A stretch of DNA of 42,335 nt from contig OUUY01000057.1 of the NCBI GenBank assembly GCA_900302705.1, positions 1 through 42,335 on the forward strand, given 5' to 3'. Shown here one piece after another: positions 1 to 10,200 of this stretch. The stretch is from Candidatus Sulfobium mesophilum. GTDB lineage: Bacteria; Nitrospirota; Thermodesulfovibrionia; Thermodesulfovibrionales; UBA6898. Every line of letters starts with the position of its first letter. The stretch's first letter is position 1. A program made the position numbers and the translations under genes. The notes below the pieces were generated by a model, which saw only the letters and a list, made by a program, of their open reading frames with translations, ran no database searches and was not told the origin of the DNA.

Positions 1-67
1 GGAGAGAGGATTCGAACCCCTATAAGCAGATCCAGAGTCTGCCGTCCTGCCATTGGACGACTCCCCA
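1..67 (-). tRNA. tRNA-Gln (CUG), 3' end cut by window edge
   Basis: Read on the minus strand, the segment folds as a cloverleaf. It has a 5' acceptor strand TGGGGAG, a 4-bp D stem GTCC/GGAC, an anticodon stem GCAGA/TCTGC with loop CTCTGGA, and a T arm AGGGG-TTCGAAT-CCTCT. The anticodon CTG is at 33-35, which gives glutamine. Only four bases of the 3' acceptor strand are inside the window, so the discriminator base and any CCA are outside. The U at position 1 is usual for bacterial tRNA-Gln. It is partial because of the window edge, not a pseudogene. Confidence 0.93.
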
Positions 68-161
68 AGAGCCTAATTTTATATCACAAAACAGTGTGTT
101 TTGTAAACTTGGGGCCCCCCTTTCGGCTAAGAAGAGCAACAGCCATCAGATGGGCTGGCCA

Positions 162-626
162 TCATTTTCTGTCCCTGTTTTCAAAAAGCGTTTTGACCTC
201 ATCCATCAGATCGTTTATGTCCTTGAACTGGTGGTAAACAGAAGCAAAACGCACATAGGCGACCTTGTCCAGCAGTTTGAGTTCGGACATTATCTGCTCG
301 CCTATCCAGGTGCTTTGTATTTCCTTTACACCAAGGCCGATGAGTTTCTTCTCGATCTCGTCGACAATAGCATCGAGTTTGTCTGTTTCGATCGGTCTTT
401 TTTTACAGGCAATATGAAGGCCTTTTCTTATCTTGCCATTGTCAAAGGGTTCTCTCCTGCCATCCTTCTTGACTACCATCGGGACGACATCCTCCACGCG
501 CTCGTATGAAGTGAACCGCTTGCCGCATTTCAGACATTCGCGTCTGCGGCGGATGGCATTACCTTCCTTGCTGGTCCTTGAATCAATGACTTTATCTTCG
601 AGGTTTTCGCAAAAAGGGCATTTCAT
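162..626 (-). CDS. nrdR: Transcriptional repressor NrdR
   Basis: NrdR is a 154-residue repressor of ribonucleotide reductase genes; it binds NrdR boxes when loaded with ATP/dATP. The N-terminal zinc ribbon is visible as C3-x2-C6 and C31-x2-C34, with the arginine-rich IRRRRECLKCGKRF stretch typical of the family. An ATP-cone domain follows from about residue 47 (VVKKDGRREPFDNGKIRKGL). Length is normal for the family. The start at 626 places the family's MKCPFC at the N-terminus, although there is no clear Shine-Dalgarno sequence. It lies downstream of rpiB and glyA on the same strand, a neighbourhood often seen for nrdR in bacteria. A 115-bp inverted-repeat region separates it from glyA. Confidence 0.96.
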   Translation of the reverse strand: MKCPFCENLEDKVIDSRTSKEGNAIRRRRECLKCGKRFTSYERVEDVVPMVVKKDGRREPFDNGKIRKGLHIACKKRPIETDKLDAIVDEIEKKLIGLGVKEIQSTWIGEQIMSELKLLDKVAYVRFASVYHQFKDINDLMDEVKTLFENRDRK

Positions 627-631
627 AAGAA

Positions 632-746
632 AGTGTCAGTGTCAGTGATTAGTGTCAGTGAAGGCACCATTGAAGATAGCGTGTAGTATACTGACCGTTC
701 TATCATGTCCCTGCTAAAACCGACACTGATACTTAACACTGACACT
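632..746. repeat. Inverted repeat of AGTGTCAGTG units
   Basis: The left side (632-660) contains three AGTGTCAGTG-like units. The right side (724-746) is their reverse complement. Positions 638-660 match the reverse complement of 724-746 at 20 of 23 bases. The arms enclose about 63 bases and could form a long hairpin between glyA and nrdR. The right arm covers the glyA stop codon (745-747). It could end or attenuate transcription or protect mRNA ends, but there is no U-tract, so I do not call it a Rho-independent terminator. Confidence 0.75.
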
Positions 747-1986
747 ATTCCCTGTATATAGGGAACCTGTCACAAAGCTTTTCGACTCTCAGGGCATTGG
801 CCCTGATGGCTTCAGGCTCTTTACTGTTATTTATTACGCCTGATATAAGGTCGGCAATCTCTATCATCTCTTCTGTCCCCATGCCCCGCGTAGTGACGCT
901 CGGCGTTCCAAGCCGTATCCCGCTCGTTACAGCCGGCGGCCGCTGATCATAGGGTATAGCATTTTTGTTAACTGTTATGCCGGCCAGATCGAGCGCATGT
1001 TCTGCGTCCCTTCCGGTAGTGCCCTTGATGGTAAGGTCCACAAGCATAAGGTGATTATCAGTACCGCCGGAGATGATGCTGAAGCCATGCTTGACGAGTT
1101 CCTTTGCAAGTGTCCTTGCATTATCGATCACAGCCTTCTGGTAAGAACGGAATTCCTCGCTCATCGCTTCCTTCAATGCCACCGCCTTGGCGGCTATGAT
1201 GTGGACTAGCGGCCCGCCCTGTATCCCCGGGAATATCATCTTGTCCACTGCCTTCGCGAATTCCTCTTTGCACATTATCATCCCTCCGCGTGGGCCTCTG
1301 AGAGTCTTATGCGTAGTGGTCGTAACAAAATCAGCATAGGGGACAGGCGAAGGATGCAGCCCCGCAGCGATGAGCCCCGCGATATGGGCGATGTCGGCCA
1401 TGAGATACGCGCCGGATTCTTTTGCTATCTCGGAGAAGATCCTGAAATCGAGGGTCCTGGAATATGCCGAGGCACCGACAACGATCATCCTCGGCCTGTG
1501 CTCAAGAGCAAGCCTCCTGACTTCATCATGGTCGATGAGACCCTCTTTATTTACGCCGTAAGGTATGTTTTTATAAAGGGTGCCTGAGAAGTTGACCGAC
1601 GCGCCGTGCGAGAGATGTCCGCCGTGTCTGAGGTCCATGCCGAGGATCTTGTCTCCGGGCTTAAGTACGGCAAAGTAGACGGCCATATTCGCCTGCGACC
1701 CCGAGTGAGGCTGCACATTGACGTGCTCCGCCCCAAATATCGCCTTGGCCCTGTCAATGGCGAGGTTCTCTACTATGTCAGCATATTCGCATCCGCCGTA
1801 ATATCTCTTCCCCGGGTATCCTTCGGCGTATTTATTGGTAAATATAGAACCCTGGGCATCGAGCACCGCCTTGCTCACGTAATTCTCAGAGGCGATAAGG
1901 ACTATCTTCTCATGCTCCCTGCATCTTTCCTTCTCGATTGCCCCGAACACCTCGGGGTCGGTTCGCTTAAGGCTGTTCATTTCCAT
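745..1986 (-). CDS. glyA: Serine hydroxymethyltransferase
   Basis: GlyA is a cytosolic PLP enzyme that converts serine plus tetrahydrofolate to glycine plus 5,10-methylene-THF, the main source of one-carbon units. The protein is 413 residues, normal for bacterial GlyA. The PLP lysine is K227 in [14 protein letters not shown], with the cofactor aspartate in [10 protein letters not shown] (D198). The N-terminal [15 protein letters not shown] stretch is also diagnostic. The start ATG at 1986 overlaps the rpiB stop by one base (ATGA), so the two are likely translationally coupled. An in-frame ATG two codons later is an alternative start. It sits between rpiB and nrdR. Confidence 0.97.
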   Translation of the reverse strand: MEMNSLKRTDPEVFGAIEKERCREHEKIVLIASENYVSKAVLDAQGSIFTNKYAEGYPGKRYYGGCEYADIVENLAIDRAKAIFGAEHVNVQPHSGSQANMAVYFAVLKPGDKILGMDLRHGGHLSHGASVNFSGTLYKNIPYGVNKEGLIDHDEVRRLALEHRPRMIVVGASAYSRTLDFRIFSEIAKESGAYLMADIAHIAGLIAAGLHPSPVPYADFVTTTTHKTLRGPRGGMIMCKEEFAKAVDKMIFPGIQGGPLVHIIAAKAVALKEAMSEEFRSYQKAVIDNARTLAKELVKHGFSIISGGTDNHLMLVDLTIKGTTGRDAEHALDLAGITVNKNAIPYDQRPPAVTSGIRLGTPSVTTRGMGTEEMIEIADLISGVINNSKEPEAIRANALRVEKLCDRFPIYRE

Positions 1987-2435
1987 CAGCTTCTTACGTT
2001 TTCCTCTATTTTCTTGATCTTACTCAGCCTTTTCAGGTGCCTGTCGCCCTCAAAAGGCGTTGCCAGCCAAGTCTTTACAATTTCATACGCAAGGTCTTTT
2101 CCGATCATCCTTCCACCCATGACCAGGACATTGGCGTCATTGTGCAGGCGGCTCATCTTTGCGCTAAAAAGATCATTGCAGAGCGCCGCCCTGACATTGG
2201 GGAATTTGTTTGCCACCATGGACATGCCTATGCCCGTGCCACAGATCAGAATGCCCCGATCGACCTTACCCGAAGAGACAAGTGCAGAGACTTTCTCTCC
2301 GAAATCGGGATAATCAACGGAATCCGTATTGTTTGTGCCGCAATCGTCAAACTCGAAGCTGAGACTTCTAAGCAGGCTTATGATCTCTTCTTTCAGTCCA
2401 AACCCAGCGTGGTCGCAACCCAGGGCAATTTTCAC
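1986..2435 (-). CDS. rpiB: Ribose-5-phosphate isomerase B
   Basis: RpiB interconverts ribose-5-phosphate and ribulose-5-phosphate in the pentose phosphate pathway. I place the start at GTG 2435, not at the longer frame beginning at 2507. AGGAAGG sits 10 bases upstream of that GTG, and the protein then opens with the family's [11 protein letters not shown]. This gives 149 residues, the usual RpiB length. The catalytic cysteine is C65 in [12 protein letters not shown], and the conserved HNDAN and GGR segments follow. It is the first gene of the rpiB-glyA-nrdR run, with a one-base overlap with glyA. RpiB and LacAB proteins share this fold, but the single chain and context favour RpiB. Confidence 0.94.
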   Translation of the reverse strand: MKIALGCDHAGFGLKEEIISLLRSLSFEFDDCGTNNTDSVDYPDFGEKVSALVSSGKVDRGILICGTGIGMSMVANKFPNVRAALCNDLFSAKMSRLHNDANVLVMGGRMIGKDLAYEIVKTWLATPFEGDRHLKRLSKIKKIEENVRS

Positions 2436-2682
2436 CTGAAAAATACCTTCCTGAATCCCCATGACCGGCTGCTGCGAAGGCCACTGGGGATGATTTTCAC
2501 ACAGCATACTATCTTATCCGAGGGCCTGTTTTCAAGTCAAGAAAGGTATTTTCGAGCTGCACTGAACTGTCGTGAAGGAGACGGGATTCTGAAGGGCAAT
2601 ATTCCCGACTAAAGCACCTGGGGATGACAGAACTAAGATGAGGGTGATTGAATGAAGATTTGGATTCTTGTTTTCTTATGTC

Positions 2683-2706
2683 ATTCACGAGGTCTAAATC
2701 GGGAAT
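2683..2706. repeat. Palindromic repeat, TCATTC...GGAATCC family
   Basis: The arms ATTCACGA and TCGGGAAT pair at 7 of 8 positions around an 8-base loop. The copy is flanked by TC before and CC after, as in the better-preserved copies at 18042 and 42184. This is the common intergenic hairpin type that reads CATTCCxGG...CCxGGAAT. It is decayed here. Confidence 0.55.
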
Positions 2707-2788
2707 CCGGAGTGAAGATGTCAAAGAAACGGCATTGTGTCTACATGACAGTAAATAAACGTTCAGTTTTTTAAGTGACAGCGCCTGA

Positions 2789-3973
<1,185 letters not shown>

Positions 3974-4013
3974 AGGTTGTTATGGTATGCCTCCGGGCAA
4001 TTACATTTCTTCT

Positions 4014-4595
4014 CTAATAAGTCGCCCCTAAAATCCCTCTTTTTGCAAGCTCCCAGAAACATTTCGCGCAGACCTCAACATCAACTGCCGCGTTATGCGC
4101 CTCTTCAAACGTCTCGTTAAACAGTTTGAAATGAAGTTCGGATAGCTTAGGCCATTTGTAACCGTAATTGCCAGGGAGTTTGCAATATTCTGTCGTTTCG
4201 GTCATGGTGCAGATTTTCTTTGCTTCGAAAAGTCTATGGGCAACGCCCTGCCTCAGAAACTCTGCGCCAACGATTCTTTCATCGAAACGCATATTGTGAG
4301 CAACCAGATAACCCGCCTGCTCCATCACCGCTGAAAACTCTTCAAGAACTTTCCTCAGGGAGACACCAACAGCCGAAGCCTTCTCGGTGGTAATACCGTG
4401 GATCCCCGCCGCCTCCTGTGGTATCCTGAACCCCTCCGGCCTTACGATATATTCTTTCTTTGAGATCCCGGCCCCTCTTTCGTCATAGAGCAGCCATGCG
4501 ATCTGTACCAGCCTCGGCCAGTTGGAAAGGGCTGAAACCGGCGCGGACCAGTCTCTCGGCAAACCGGTTGTTTCAGTGTCAAAAAAAAGATACAT
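4014..4595 (-). CDS. DEDDh-family 3'-5' exonuclease (DnaQ-like)
   Basis: This is a stand-alone DnaQ-type exonuclease domain of 193 residues. The DEDDh residues are visible: FFDTETTG (D6 and E8), AHNMRFDERIV for the middle aspartate, and EEAHNAAVDVEVC for the final histidine and aspartate. I start at ATG 4595 because GGAGG lies just upstream; an ATG six codons earlier has no ribosome site. No BRCT, GIY-YIG or polymerase domain is attached, so it may be an RNase T or ExoX-like nuclease or a proofreading-type exonuclease; substrate cannot be told from sequence. It is convergent with tgt and divergent from the Mth938-domain gene. Confidence 0.88.
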   Translation of the reverse strand: MYLFFDTETTGLPRDWSAPVSALSNWPRLVQIAWLLYDERGAGISKKEYIVRPEGFRIPQEAAGIHGITTEKASAVGVSLRKVLEEFSAVMEQAGYLVAHNMRFDERIVGAEFLRQGVAHRLFEAKKICTMTETTEYCKLPGNYGYKWPKLSELHFKLFNETFEEAHNAAVDVEVCAKCFWELAKRGILGATY

Positions 4596-4675
4596 ATCCC
4601 CTCCGCATCTCACACTGCTTCAATAGGATAACACGAACGGACTTTTGTGATACTATTTTATCAGGAAGGAACCCG

Positions 4676-5017
4676 ATGCATATCGACGATTACAGATTTG
4701 GCAGCATAGTCATTGACGGCAAAACCTATACCTCTGACGTTATCGTATATGCCGACAGCGTCGACGCTTCATGGTGGAGGAAGGAGGGACACTACCTTCA
4801 GAAGGAGGACCTCGGCGACATAGTAAAGGCCTCCCCTGATATCGTAATAATCGGCACGGGAAACTGGGGTGTTATGAAAGTCCCTGAAGAGACATTGGAC
4901 TTTCTGGCATCAAAGGGGATAAAGGCCTACGCCGAAAGGACAGAAAAGGCTGTCATTCTTTTCAATTCGCAGCCAAGGAGCAAAAAGGTAATCGGCGCCT
5001 TTCATCTAACCTGCTGA
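4676..5017 (+). CDS. Mth938-domain (DUF498/NDUFAF3-type) protein
   Basis: This small soluble protein of 113 residues has the Mth938-like fold. Recognisable parts are the opening IDDYRFGSIVIDGKTYTSDVI, the central PDIVIIGTGNWGVMKVP, and TEKAVILFNS near the end. The family includes mitochondrial NDUFAF3, a complex I assembly factor, but the role of the bacterial single-domain members is not established. ATG 4676 is preceded by AGGAAGGAA at 4663-4671, which fixes the start; the frame is open further upstream only as a shadow of the exonuclease gene. It precedes the AsmA-like gene by 56 bases on the same strand and may be co-transcribed. Confidence 0.85.
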   Translation: MHIDDYRFGSIVIDGKTYTSDVIVYADSVDASWWRKEGHYLQKEDLGDIVKASPDIVIIGTGNWGVMKVPEETLDFLASKGIKAYAERTEKAVILFNSQPRSKKVIGAFHLTC

Positions 5018-5073
5018 AGGCCCATTCCTGTAATTCAATCCTGGAACTGTCTCCTTCAGCCTGAAATGAGGCT

Positions 5074-8000
5074 ATGACGAAAGGAATAATAAAGTCGTTC
5101 AGGATTGTCTGCGCCGTGCTTGCAGCGATCATCCTTGTCTCCGTCGTATTAGCGTATTCCCATTATCTCAGACTCAAAAAGGTATTCATCTCAGAAATCT
5201 CCCGCAAGGCCAGTTCGCTTATAGGCCAGCAGGTGAGGATTAAGGATATCGCGCTTAATCCAGCTGCTGTGATCGTGATAGATGATCTCGAGGTAGAAAA
5301 TCCTCCCGGCTTCGGCGAAGGACAGCTCCTTAAGATAAGGCGGTTGTCTTTATCCGTGCGATATCGTGAGCTCTTCAGGGAACGGCTCTCTTTTCGGTCG
5401 ATCGACATCGACCAGCCTGACTTGCAAATAAGAAAGGACAAAAACAACAGACTCAATATTTCGGATGCCCTGCGGTCTTTCCTTTCCCGAAAGACCACTA
5501 CGAGATATAGCATCGACACCACAAGAATCCGTTCAGGCGTCCTTGGAGTCAACGCCGGACAGCAGTATCGGCTGGCCGATATTGATCTGACCCTTGATCA
5601 TCTCTCTTCTGACCCGGCAACAAAAACACTTTTCAAGCTCACTGCCTCTCCCTTTGGAAAAGGCGTACTTTCGGCCGAGGGCAGTGTATTACTCAAAGAC
5701 GATCCGGTCAAATTCGATCTTTCAGTCTCGTTAAAGTACATTGATCTGTCATTTTTGAGCGGGTTCATCAAGGGCAATAAAATTCCCACGGCAGTCGGAA
5801 AGGCAGAAGCTGTCCTCCGCGCAACCGGAGATATGGCGAATGGGGCAGACCTAAGGTCTGAAGTATCTGTCAGAAGTGAGGGGACGCTCTTCGGGATCAT
5901 GGGGAGGAAAGACGTTAAACTGACTTCTGACGCCTTCCTCAACATCCGCGCCGGTTCCTTGCTGATCAGGGATGCCATGCTGAATGCCGGTGACACATCA
6001 TCCGTTCAGATAACCGGAACCGTAAAAAACCTAATCAGTCAGCCGTCTTACAGTGCTGAGGCTCTAATTAATGTTCGCGACCTGTCCGCATTCAATCTTA
6101 TGAAAGGGATTACTGTAGGCGGGGTTATGACTTCCAATACGATCCATATCACCGGGAAACTCGACGGGACCATGCCTAAAATATCGGGCGTTCTCCAGTT
6201 CAGTCATGCTTCTTTTAAAGCAGCAAAGGCCGACCTTGAGGATATAAACGCTAAGATAACTTTTTCATCAGAAAAAGAGATGTCCGCTCAGGGTGGGGCG
6301 GTTGCGAGGGTTATGAGGGCGGGTCATTATGTCTTTTCCGTGCCGTCCGATGCGAAGTTTAACTTCAATGTCCGGGGCAAGGCCACATCTCTTGCCCTTG
6401 TTTCATCGGCAGAGTTCATCCCTCTTCAGGTAAGTATCGAAAAAGAGAAAGCCTTGCGGGTGGAGCGGATTAAGGCCGGCGTAGAGGGAGTCATGGGGCG
6501 CGGAACATTTGTGGGGAAGGGTTCTCTCGGGCTCACTGGAATACGCCTCGGAGATTACACACTGAAAAACTGCGACGGCGCTTTGGGGCTTGACTATCAA
6601 GGCAACAATATCATTCTTAAGAAACCTGATATCAGGTCCGATGCGTTCAAGATATCTGCCGACGAAATAAGGATGGCGATTTTGTCCCACAACAAAACAC
6701 TAACGGCGACAACAAGAAATCTGAGCGGCTCATATCCGGAGAAAAAAATAGAGATAAAGCAGCTCAATTGTTCAGCCGATCTTAATTTTGCAGAAAATGA
6801 TCTCTCCGGGCGCATCGCCTTTGCCGACGCTCAAATCGATTATCAGCAACTGAGCAAAGGCATAATTTCAGGCAAAGCTAAGTTCAACAAAGATACATTT
6901 TCCCTTGATTTTGCCGGGACCAACCTTTTTGGAGGAACAGCAAATTTTTCTGTCGGGGGAAGGACTTCAGGCGGCCCCTTCCCGATGACACTGACGGCTG
7001 CTATCGGGAAGATAGATCTGCGCGAAATGTCATCCGTGCTGGCAAGATCCTATAAAATCCCTTATCAGCCTACTGGAGAGTTGGACATCGCCTCCTTTCG
7101 CGGGACACTTGAGTCCGGGAATCTCATAAATGGGACGGCCTCCTTTCGCGGCAAGAAGCTCTCTGTCTTCAAATCCGGAGAAGACAAGCCGGTCATTAAA
7201 GACGGGGTCCTAAATTCAGAGGCAACATTTCACGGAAGAGACCTCGAATTTAAAGCTGAGGCAAGCTCAGGGGGTCTGACGGCGTCACTTTCAGGGAGAG
7301 TGGATGGTTTTATGGAAAAAGACAGATCCGGCAGAGTGCACCTTGCCCTTCCGGAGGTCAAGGCTCCGGAACTGAGGAATGCGTTCTGGAATGTCTTCCC
7401 GGATAGTCTTCTTTATGCTGGACTGGAGGGGTCAGTTGCGGCAGACATCTCCGTGGATTCAGAAAAGGGAAGGTTGAGCGTCGAAGGCGGGCTGAAGATA
7501 AAAGACCTGAGGATCGAAGGAGAAAATGGAGAATACGCAATTGGCCCGGTAAACGGGAATGTTCCTGTCCACTACAGCACCGCTGCACCTGCCGGAGAGC
7601 CTTCTGAACTCCCTTCCTTCGACCGGACTGAATTTGACAGTTTGAACGCCTATTATGCAAAAAAGCATGCTGAGGAGGGCTTTAGCAGAATAACGATAGG
7701 CTCCTTGCGATATGGATTCAACTTGGTGGAGGACATCGAAATTGAGACCAGCCAGAAAGGAAGATATTTGAACGTCCGAAGAATTGGTGCTAACATATTT
7801 GGAGGCAGGCTCTCAGGCTCCGCATTTATTTCTTTTTCAGACGGCTTACACTACAGGGTTGGTATGATTGTGAAAGGGATCAGTCTTACAAGACTCTGCG
7901 ATGATATCCCACCCATAAAGGGATATATCTCGGGGAGGGTCGACGGTATCGCACTTCTTAAAGGATCAGGTCAGGGAAAGAAAGACCTGATCGGCAGGGC

Positions 8001-8298
8001 GGACTTCTGGTCATATAGCGCTGGCGGAGAAAAAACCGTTATGAGCAGGGAATTTCTTCAAAAGATAGGGGGGCCGTCCATGCAGGCATATCTTGGTGAA
8101 AGGCCCTTCGACAAGGGAGTAATAGGCGTATACCTGGAAAAGGGGTTCCTGATTTTTCGGGAACTTGAGATATCTCACAAGAATTTTTTCGGTATGACTG
8201 ATTTATCCGTAAAGGTTGCCCCCCTTAACAACAGAATTGAGCTCGACCACTTGATGTCGACTATTGCTGAGGCGGCGGAAAGGGCAAAAGGGAAATAA
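5074..8298 (+). CDS. AsmA/YdbH-like envelope protein
   Basis: This 1074-residue protein has one N-terminal membrane anchor (about residues 10-28). A long beta-rich periplasmic region follows, beginning with an AsmA-type segment (IGQQVRIKDIALNP, DDLEVENPPGFGEG, LSVRYRELF, DIDQPDLQIRKD). Such proteins are thought to form hydrophobic-grooved bridges that move lipids between inner and outer membranes. The gene just downstream encodes a YnbE/YdbL-like lipoprotein, so this protein is probably the counterpart of E. coli YdbH, which partners YnbE and is influenced by YdbL. It is somewhat longer than E. coli YdbH (about 880 residues). The C-terminal part (SGRVDGIALLKGSGQG) also fits this family. Function is inferred from context and family, not shown by catalytic motifs. 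Confidence 0.82.
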   Translation: MTKGIIKSFRIVCAVLAAIILVSVVLAYSHYLRLKKVFISEISRKASSLIGQQVRIKDIALNPAAVIVIDDLEVENPPGFGEGQLLKIRRLSLSVRYRELFRERLSFRSIDIDQPDLQIRKDKNNRLNISDALRSFLSRKTTTRYSIDTTRIRSGVLGVNAGQQYRLADIDLTLDHLSSDPATKTLFKLTASPFGKGVLSAEGSVLLKDDPVKFDLSVSLKYIDLSFLSGFIKGNKIPTAVGKAEAVLRATGDMANGADLRSEVSVRSEGTLFGIMGRKDVKLTSDAFLNIRAGSLLIRDAMLNAGDTSSVQITGTVKNLISQPSYSAEALINVRDLSAFNLMKGITVGGVMTSNTIHITGKLDGTMPKISGVLQFSHASFKAAKADLEDINAKITFSSEKEMSAQGGAVARVMRAGHYVFSVPSDAKFNFNVRGKATSLALVSSAEFIPLQVSIEKEKALRVERIKAGVEGVMGRGTFVGKGSLGLTGIRLGDYTLKNCDGALGLDYQGNNIILKKPDIRSDAFKISADEIRMAILSHNKTLTATTRNLSGSYPEKKIEIKQLNCSADLNFAENDLSGRIAFADAQIDYQQLSKGIISGKAKFNKDTFSLDFAGTNLFGGTANFSVGGRTSGGPFPMTLTAAIGKIDLREMSSVLARSYKIPYQPTGELDIASFRGTLESGNLINGTASFRGKKLSVFKSGEDKPVIKDGVLNSEATFHGRDLEFKAEASSGGLTASLSGRVDGFMEKDRSGRVHLALPEVKAPELRNAFWNVFPDSLLYAGLEGSVAADISVDSEKGRLSVEGGLKIKDLRIEGENGEYAIGPVNGNVPVHYSTAAPAGEPSELPSFDRTEFDSLNAYYAKKHAEEGFSRITIGSLRYGFNLVEDIEIETSQKGRYLNVRRIGANIFGGRLSGSAFISFSDGLHYRVGMIVKGISLTRLCDDIPPIKGYISGRVDGIALLKGSGQGKKDLIGRADFWSYSAGGEKTVMSREFLQKIGGPSMQAYLGERPFDKGVIGVYLEKGFLIFRELEISHKNFFGMTDLSVKVAPLNNRIELDHLMSTIAEAAERAKGK

Positions 8299-8340
8299 CT
8301 GTGCCCTATTTGGGCATCAAAATATCATGGAGGTATGAAG

Positions 8341-8973
8341 ATGAAAAGAAGGTCCGGAACCCTCATTGCAGCAATGATTTTCTTCCTGGCATCATGCGCC
8401 GTAATCACCGTAAATATTTACTTTCCTGAAAAAGACGTGAAAGAGGCGTATAAGACCCTGGAGAAGGAGCTGATGTCGCCTGAGGAGAAACTACAGCAGG
8501 AAAAAGACCAGAAAATCGGGCCGGCAGGAAAACCCGAAAGCTCTATCAGGTTCGAATTCACGTCGTCGGCATATGCTCAGGAGGCGGGGCTGGCAGATAA
8601 GATAGCTGATACCGTAAAAAAGATGCCTGACGTTGTAAATGCCTATAAGGAGATGGGCGGACGGATCGCAGATACCGACAGATTGAGAGATAGCGGCTCG
8701 GTCGGCGAGGGGAAGGACGGATTTCTTACAGCGCGTGAAAAAACACTCCCTCCTGCTGACAAAAAAATCGTTGATATGGAAAACGACAACAGAAAGACTG
8801 TGATAAACGGTATGGCGAAAGCGATCATAAGGATCAACAGGGTGCAGGAAACGCCGGAGAACCTGAAGCAGGTCTTGCCGCAGGCAACAGAACAGTTTGC
8901 GGCTATCCGCCGTGATTCCGCAAAAAAGGGCTGGTGGGTCCAGGATGCCAATGGGAACTGGAGCCGTAAATAG
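8341..8973 (+). CDS. YdbL-type DUF1318 lipoprotein with YnbE-like N-terminus
   Basis: This 210-residue lipoprotein has a signal peptide ending LAS-C19. I start at ATG 8341 because GGAGGT (8329-8334) is six bases upstream; an ATG at 8335 directly abuts the ribosome site. After the lipidated cysteine comes AVITVNIYFPEKDVKEAY, similar to the short YnbE lipoprotein. A charged, low-complexity linker follows to about residue 75, then a DUF1318 region ending GWWVQDANGNWSRK, which matches the GEYVQGINGKWVRK-like tail of YdbL. In E. coli, YnbE and YdbL are separate proteins encoded after YdbH. Here both parts appear to be in one chain. It lies 42 bases after the AsmA/YdbH-like gene and is likely in the same operon. 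Confidence 0.82.
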   Translation: MKRRSGTLIAAMIFFLASCAVITVNIYFPEKDVKEAYKTLEKELMSPEEKLQQEKDQKIGPAGKPESSIRFEFTSSAYAQEAGLADKIADTVKKMPDVVNAYKEMGGRIADTDRLRDSGSVGEGKDGFLTAREKTLPPADKKIVDMENDNRKTVINGMAKAIIRINRVQETPENLKQVLPQATEQFAAIRRDSAKKGWWVQDANGNWSRK

Positions 8974-8993
8974 ATAAGTTATCACAGTCAGCA

Positions 8994-9800
8994 TTATGGA
9001 TATTCATTCTGAAAAGGTCCGAGTACTGAGCTCTCGACCAACTCGCAAATCTCTGCGGCCGTCTTATCGCGGCAATCCTCGATCGTGACAGGATTGTGGA
9101 TAACCACGTTAAGATGGATTGTCTTTTGCTGACATACAGTCACAGCATTTTCTATAAGCGACTGCGGACGGTGCCATGCGATCAGTTGGTCTTCTTTATA
9201 ATGAAGTGTCACCGGCAATAGTGTAATCTCAGGGTTAAGCTCTATTACCCTGAAAATGCCTCTTTGAAAGGGCAGCCGCTCGGTGATTCGACCGGTCGTG
9301 CCCTGAGGAAAGACAGATATGATCCTGCCCTCATAATTTTTGGCGACTGTCTTGAGCACCCGCCGCCTTTCCCTTGGCGACCTCCGGTCAAAAAACACAA
9401 CACCCATCAGCCATGCGATCTGCCCTATGATCGGATAATATTTGACCTCCGCCTTGCTGACAAACACCGTTTCAAAAAGCGCCGAGAGTACGAAGATGTC
9501 AAGAAAGCTCGAGTGATTTGAAATGATGAGAAATCCCTTTTTGACTTTTGCAAACCTTTTGTAATGGAACACCTTATCGATCTTGACGCGGTAGATCAAA
9601 AGACAGATTATCGAATAATAACGGACGAGGCCGGGACCGATGATCTGCCTCCAGGGATAAAGGACAAGAAGTATGAGTATATAAAAAGGCGCCAGTGTGA
9701 GAGTAAGAGAAATAAAGAGAAAGGTCTTTAGATAAAACATATCATAAGATAGCATGGGAAAGTGAAAGAGCGGAAGACCGACTGCAGCTTGATAGCCCAT
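8994..9800 (-). CDS. 1-acyl-sn-glycerol-3-phosphate acyltransferase family (PlsC)
   Basis: This 268-residue member of the PlsC/LPLAT superfamily has N-terminal membrane segments (about residues 24-70). The catalytic HX4D motif is NHSSFLD (H96 and D101). The acceptor-binding motif is FPQGTTG (164-170), a Q-for-E variant of the usual FPEGTRS. It probably acylates lysophosphatidate or a related lipid at the inner membrane. The start at 9800 has no good ribosome site; methionines at residues 16, 20 and 21 are alternatives. It converges with the YdbL-like gene with only 20 bases between them. The Q in motif III means the exact acceptor is uncertain. Confidence 0.85.
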   Translation of the reverse strand: MGYQAAVGLPLFHFPMLSYDMFYLKTFLFISLTLTLAPFYILILLVLYPWRQIIGPGLVRYYSIICLLIYRVKIDKVFHYKRFAKVKKGFLIISNHSSFLDIFVLSALFETVFVSKAEVKYYPIIGQIAWLMGVVFFDRRSPRERRRVLKTVAKNYEGRIISVFPQGTTGRITERLPFQRGIFRVIELNPEITLLPVTLHYKEDQLIAWHRPQSLIENAVTVCQQKTIHLNVVIHNPVTIEDCRDKTAAEICELVESSVLGPFQNEYP

Positions 9801-9885
9801 TGCGCTGTCGTGTTACGTATGACCTTCATCATATCAATCCGCCCGTTGGTCATGGGATAATTGATCATATTAAACGGAGGTGTGT

Positions 9886-10200
9886 ATGGAAATTCTTGAT
9901 CTGAATAAGTTGATGAAATTCTATCCCGATAGGATAGGGAGGGAAATGCTCTCTGAAAAGCCCGAGATGAGGATAGCCCTTATGTGCCTTGAGCCGGGCC
10001 AGGAGCTTACACCGCACAAGGCCCCACTACGTCTTATGATGTATGTGGTTGAGGGAAAAGGAACGGTCAAGGTCGGGGAAGAGGAGATAGAAGCCGGAGA
10101 AAAGACCTGTGTTCTTTGCGACCCGCTGGTGCCACATGGCTTTAAGGCCGACAAAGGTAGCAGATTTGTCGTAATGGCGGTTGTAACGCCGGTAGACTAA
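9886..10200 (+). CDS. Small cupin-domain protein
   Basis: This is a single cupin barrel of 104 residues. Cupin motif 1 is visible as GQELTPHKAP...YVVEGKGTVKVGEE and motif 2 as DPLVPHGFKADKGSRF, each contributing a histidine (TPHK and VPHG). Such proteins bind a metal and serve as enzymes, sugar isomerases or ligand-binding sensors; nothing here shows which. I use ATG 9886 because GGAGGT sits four bases before it; a GTG at 9880 overlaps that ribosome site. It stands between divergent plsC and the ferredoxin gene, 109 bases upstream of the latter. Confidence 0.82.
   Translation: MEILDLNKLMKFYPDRIGREMLSEKPEMRIALMCLEPGQELTPHKAPLRLMMYVVEGKGTVKVGEEEIEAGEKTCVLCDPLVPHGFKADKGSRFVVMAVVTPVD

Noticed and set aside
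1-67. tRNA pseudogene because the acceptor stem is incomplete
   Set aside because: The missing bases lie beyond the left edge; all stems inside the window are intact.
1606-2313. Long plus-strand frame of 235 codons antisense to glyA and rpiB
   Set aside because: It lies opposite two strongly supported genes and its translation has no recognisable domain; it is a shadow frame.
2509-2724. Minus-strand 71-codon frame upstream of rpiB
   Set aside because: Its peptide is the translation of degenerate palindromic repeats, with no ribosome site.
9846-9873. TTGGTC/TATTAA pair as promoter for the cupin gene
   Set aside because: The predicted transcription start would fall on the Shine-Dalgarno sequence, leaving no usable leader.
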